DNA of 64,000 nucleotides. It comes from Mycobacterium colombiense CECT 3035 (GTDB lineage Bacteria; Actinomycetota; Actinomycetes; Mycobacteriales; Mycobacteriaceae). A model generated the notes under the pieces. The model was not told the origin of the DNA and ran no database searches. It saw only the letters and a list, made by a program, of their open reading frames with translations. The position numbers were made by a program, and so were the translations under genes. Of the stretch, positions 62,439-64,000 are shown piece after piece. Positions within the stretch are counted from its first letter, which is position 1, and every line of letters begins with the position of its first letter. The stretch covers positions 4,402,001 to 4,466,000 of the forward strand of contig NZ_CP020821.1 in NCBI RefSeq assembly GCF_002105755.1. The letters are read 5' to 3'.

Positions 62439-63266
62439 TCAGCCAACAAATCTCAGGTCAGGAATGGTGCCAGAGGCGACCAGTGCGATGTAGAAGTCGG
62501 TGAGCATCAGGGTGCCCAGCGTGATCCACGCGTACTGCTTGTGCCGGGTGTTGATTTTGCTGACCTGGGTCCAGATCCAGTACCGCACAGGGTGCTTGGA
62601 GAAGTGCTTGAGCCGCCCGCCGGTGATGTGCCGGCACGAGTGGCAGGACAGCGTGTAGACCCACAGCATGATGACGTTGCCGACCATGATCACGTTGCCC
62701 AGGCCAAACCCGAATCCGCCGGGCCCGCTGTCGGAGTGGAACGCGACGATGGCGTCGTAGGTGTTGATCACCGAGATGATGCCGGCGATGTAGAAGAAGT
62801 AGCGGTGTGAGTTCTGAATGATCAGCGGCAGTTTGGTCTCGCCGCTGTAGTGCACGCGGGGCTCGGCCACCGCGCAGGCGGTGGGCGACTGCCACACCGT
62901 ACGGTAGTAGGCGCCGCGGTAGTAGTAGCAGGTCAGCCGGAACAGCAGCAGGAACGGCAGTGTCAGCGCCGCGAACGGCAGCCACCAGACGTTCGGCAGG
63001 ATTTGCGGCCAGAAGTCGCTGGCGCCGCCGCAAGCGTTGCTGAGACACGGTGAGTAGAACGGCGTCAGGTAGTGGTATTGCGCGACGAAGAAGTCACCCC
63101 GCTGGAACGCCCGGGCCGTCGCATAAATAATGAATGCGGCGAAGCCGAGATCGATTCGCAGCGGCGACATCCACCACCGGTCGGTGCGAAGGGTGCGTTG
63201 CTGGATACGGGCGCGCGTGGGTGAAAAGACACCGGACGCAGGACGGTTCGCCGTAGGTGCGCTCAT
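62439..63266 (-). CDS. Succinate dehydrogenase membrane anchor subunit (Sdh1 type, Rv0249c)
   Basis: A 275-aa membrane protein with about five hydrophobic segments, including ALTLPFLLLFRLTCYYYRGAYY and MVGNVIMLWVYTLSCHSCRH. Several His residues (HSCRH and the preceding segments) could bind heme. It anchors the two catalytic subunits and carries the quinone site. ATG 63266. First gene of the three-gene operon (anchor, flavoprotein, iron-sulfur), 43 bp before the flavoprotein start. A hairpin (63317-63340) separates it from the upstream Rv0250c-like gene. Confidence 0.92.
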   Translation of the reverse strand: MSAPTANRPASGVFSPTRARIQQRTLRTDRWWMSPLRIDLGFAAFIIYATARAFQRGDFFVAQYHYLTPFYSPCLSNACGGASDFWPQILPNVWWLPFAALTLPFLLLFRLTCYYYRGAYYRTVWQSPTACAVAEPRVHYSGETKLPLIIQNSHRYFFYIAGIISVINTYDAIVAFHSDSGPGGFGFGLGNVIMVGNVIMLWVYTLSCHSCRHITGGRLKHFSKHPVRYWIWTQVSKINTRHKQYAWITLGTLMLTDFYIALVASGTIPDLRFVG

Positions 63267-63316
63267 TTAGTGTGTTCCTCTTCGAACGGGCTGTAGGTCG
63301 AAGGGTACACAGAACC

Positions 63317-63340
63317 AAGCCCCCCTTTTCTGGGGGGCTT
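63317..63340 (-). terminator. Hairpin between the Rv0250c-like gene and the sdh operon
   Basis: A nine-base perfect stem, AAGCCCCCC (63317-63325) and GGGGGGCTT (63332-63340), with a six-base loop. It lies 7 bp after the Rv0250c-like stop on the minus strand. No strong T-run follows, so it may act as an attenuator or partial terminator in front of sdh. Confidence 0.55.
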
Positions 63341-63347
63341 AGGTTGT

Positions 63348-63662
63348 TCAGGACCTGTTCTGACCGCCGACACCCTCGTCGTCGACGTCGCGCCAGAATT
63401 CGCTGTCGTACTGGGTGTCTGGAATGACGATCTTCTCGCCGGACTGCTGCACGGTGGCGCCGGCCAGGTCCAATTCGGACACATCGGTGTCGAGCAGGTC
63501 GACGTCGGACATGATCCGGTCGGCGTCGATGACGATGCGCCGCATGGCCGGGCTGTCACCGTAGCGGGACCGCAGCGAGCTCACGCAGCGCCGCAGCCCG
63601 CCGATGAGGTCGTGCAGCTCGGCGAATTCGGTCGTGCCAGTCGCGCTCGTCGTGCGAGTCAA
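63348..63662 (-). CDS. Conserved small protein (Rv0250c type)
   Basis: A 104-aa protein. The start is TTG 63662, supported by AGGAG six bases upstream; longer in-frame sequence back to 63767 lacks this and reads non-conserved. The sequence has a helical core (FAELHDLIGGLRRCVSSLRSRYGD) and a Ser/Asp-rich C-terminus with PDTQYDSEFWRDVDDEG. It resembles M. tuberculosis Rv0250c (97 aa). Upstream of the sdh operon and in the same direction; function is unknown. Confidence 0.88.
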   Translation of the reverse strand: MTRTTSATGTTEFAELHDLIGGLRRCVSSLRSRYGDSPAMRRIVIDADRIMSDVDLLDTDVSELDLAGATVQQSGEKIVIPDTQYDSEFWRDVDDEGVGGQNRS

Positions 63663-63769
63663 TGGATCTCCTCGGCAGTGTTTCGGATCACAGTACGCCC
63701 TCGATACTATCCACGGCACACGCCGGACGTCAGTCCGCCCGAGCCCGGATGCCGAGGGAGCAAACACGT

Positions 63770-64000
63770 ATGACGGGACCCACCACGCCTGCCGAGCGCG
63801 CCGCCACGCTGCTGGAACTGCACCGGCCGGGCAACCCTGTCATCCTGCCGACCGTGTGGGATGCCTGGTCGGCGCGGCTGGCCACCGGCGCCGGATTCGC
63901 CGCCCTCACGGTGGGCAGTCACCCGATGGCGGACTCGATCGGCAAACCCGACAACGAGGGCATGTCGTTCGACGACGTCCTCGCCCGGGTCGGGCAGATC
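63770..64000 (+). CDS. Isocitrate lyase/PEP mutase family protein, 3' partial
   Basis: The first 77 codons of an enzyme of the PEP mutase/isocitrate lyase superfamily, cut by the window end. ATG 63770 with GGGAG upstream. The opening segments NPVILPTVWDAWSARLATGAG and ALTVGSHPMADSIGKPDNEG are typical: they form the first strand and the substrate-loop region of oxaloacetate decarboxylase/PEP-mutase-like proteins. The specific reaction cannot be told from this part. Confidence 0.85.
   Translation, partial: MTGPTTPAERAATLLELHRPGNPVILPTVWDAWSARLATGAGFAALTVGSHPMADSIGKPDNEGMSFDDVLARVGQI

Noticed and set aside
62396..62449. Longer N-terminus of the Sdh flavoprotein from ATG 62449
   Set aside because: The extra 18 residues are non-conserved and overlap the anchor gene's stop; ATG 62395 has a ribosome site and begins at the FAD-domain strand.

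Overview
The window is high-GC chromosomal DNA from a Mycobacterium, most likely a slow grower of or near the M. avium complex (inference). Evidence: most genes can be recognised as orthologues of the M. tuberculosis block Rv0215c-Rv0250c in nearly the same order (fadE3, Rv0216, lipW, lipC, Rv0221, echA1, Rv0223c-Rv0228, php, fadE4, Rv0232, R2lox/Rv0233, gabD1, Rv0235c, aftD, Rv0236A, lpqI, Rv0238, htdX, fabG4, fadA2, fadE5, Rv0245, Rv0247c-Rv0250c). Lipid enzymes and mycolyl-arabinogalactan envelope genes dominate. Orthologue names come from recalled family knowledge, not from a database search.

Layout. 1-13.2 kb: lipid and ester metabolism (partial crotonase, dispanin-like membrane protein, FadE3, double-hotdog hydratase, CoA-transferase plus amidohydrolase, LipW, an alpha/beta hydrolase, a methyltransferase, LipC, a WS/DGAT, EchA1) and an aquaglyceroporin. 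13.4-17.1 kb: a small acyl-CoA module (FadD, a 98-aa protein, TetR, EchA-like) with a divergent control region. 17.2-25.1 kb: a candidate KstR-controlled aldehyde dehydrogenase, then envelope genes (methyltransferase, GT4, two membrane proteins, acyltransferase 3). 25.1-27.3 kb: a 2.2-kb islet bounded by perfect 60-bp direct repeats, carrying a type VII secretion-like toxin/immunity set. 27.3-35.0 kb: YbjN-like protein, acyl-CoA ligase, lactonase Php, FadE4, DUF5996, and a TetR-R2lox operon, followed by a four-copy 53-bp tandem repeat. 35.3-42.2 kb: GabD1, acetolactate synthase, a secreted protein, small proteins, and LysR-formate dehydrogenase. 42.2-48.5 kb: a frameshifted lipase-maturation-factor gene, AftD and two DUF2613 miniproteins. 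48.6-59.6 kb: LpqI, TetR, a CLC channel, then HtdX-FabG4 / FadA2 / FadE5, a dioxygenase and a flavin reductase. 59.7-63.7 kb: the Sdh1-type succinate dehydrogenase/fumarate reductase operon. A PEP-mutase-family gene is cut by the window end.

Most notable: (1) the repeat-bounded type VII toxin-like islet, inserted at the overlapping 3' ends of two convergent genes; (2) a shared TTAC-N6-GTAA-type operator in front of the Rv0238-like TetR gene, the fabG4/fadA2 divergent region and fadE5, suggesting one beta-oxidation regulon; (3) three independent single-base frame breaks in short C/G runs, which look like homopolymer consensus errors; (4) a DUF2613 paralogue whose start codon appears to be AUU; (5) a MIRU-like 53-bp minisatellite that begins inside the R2lox stop codon.
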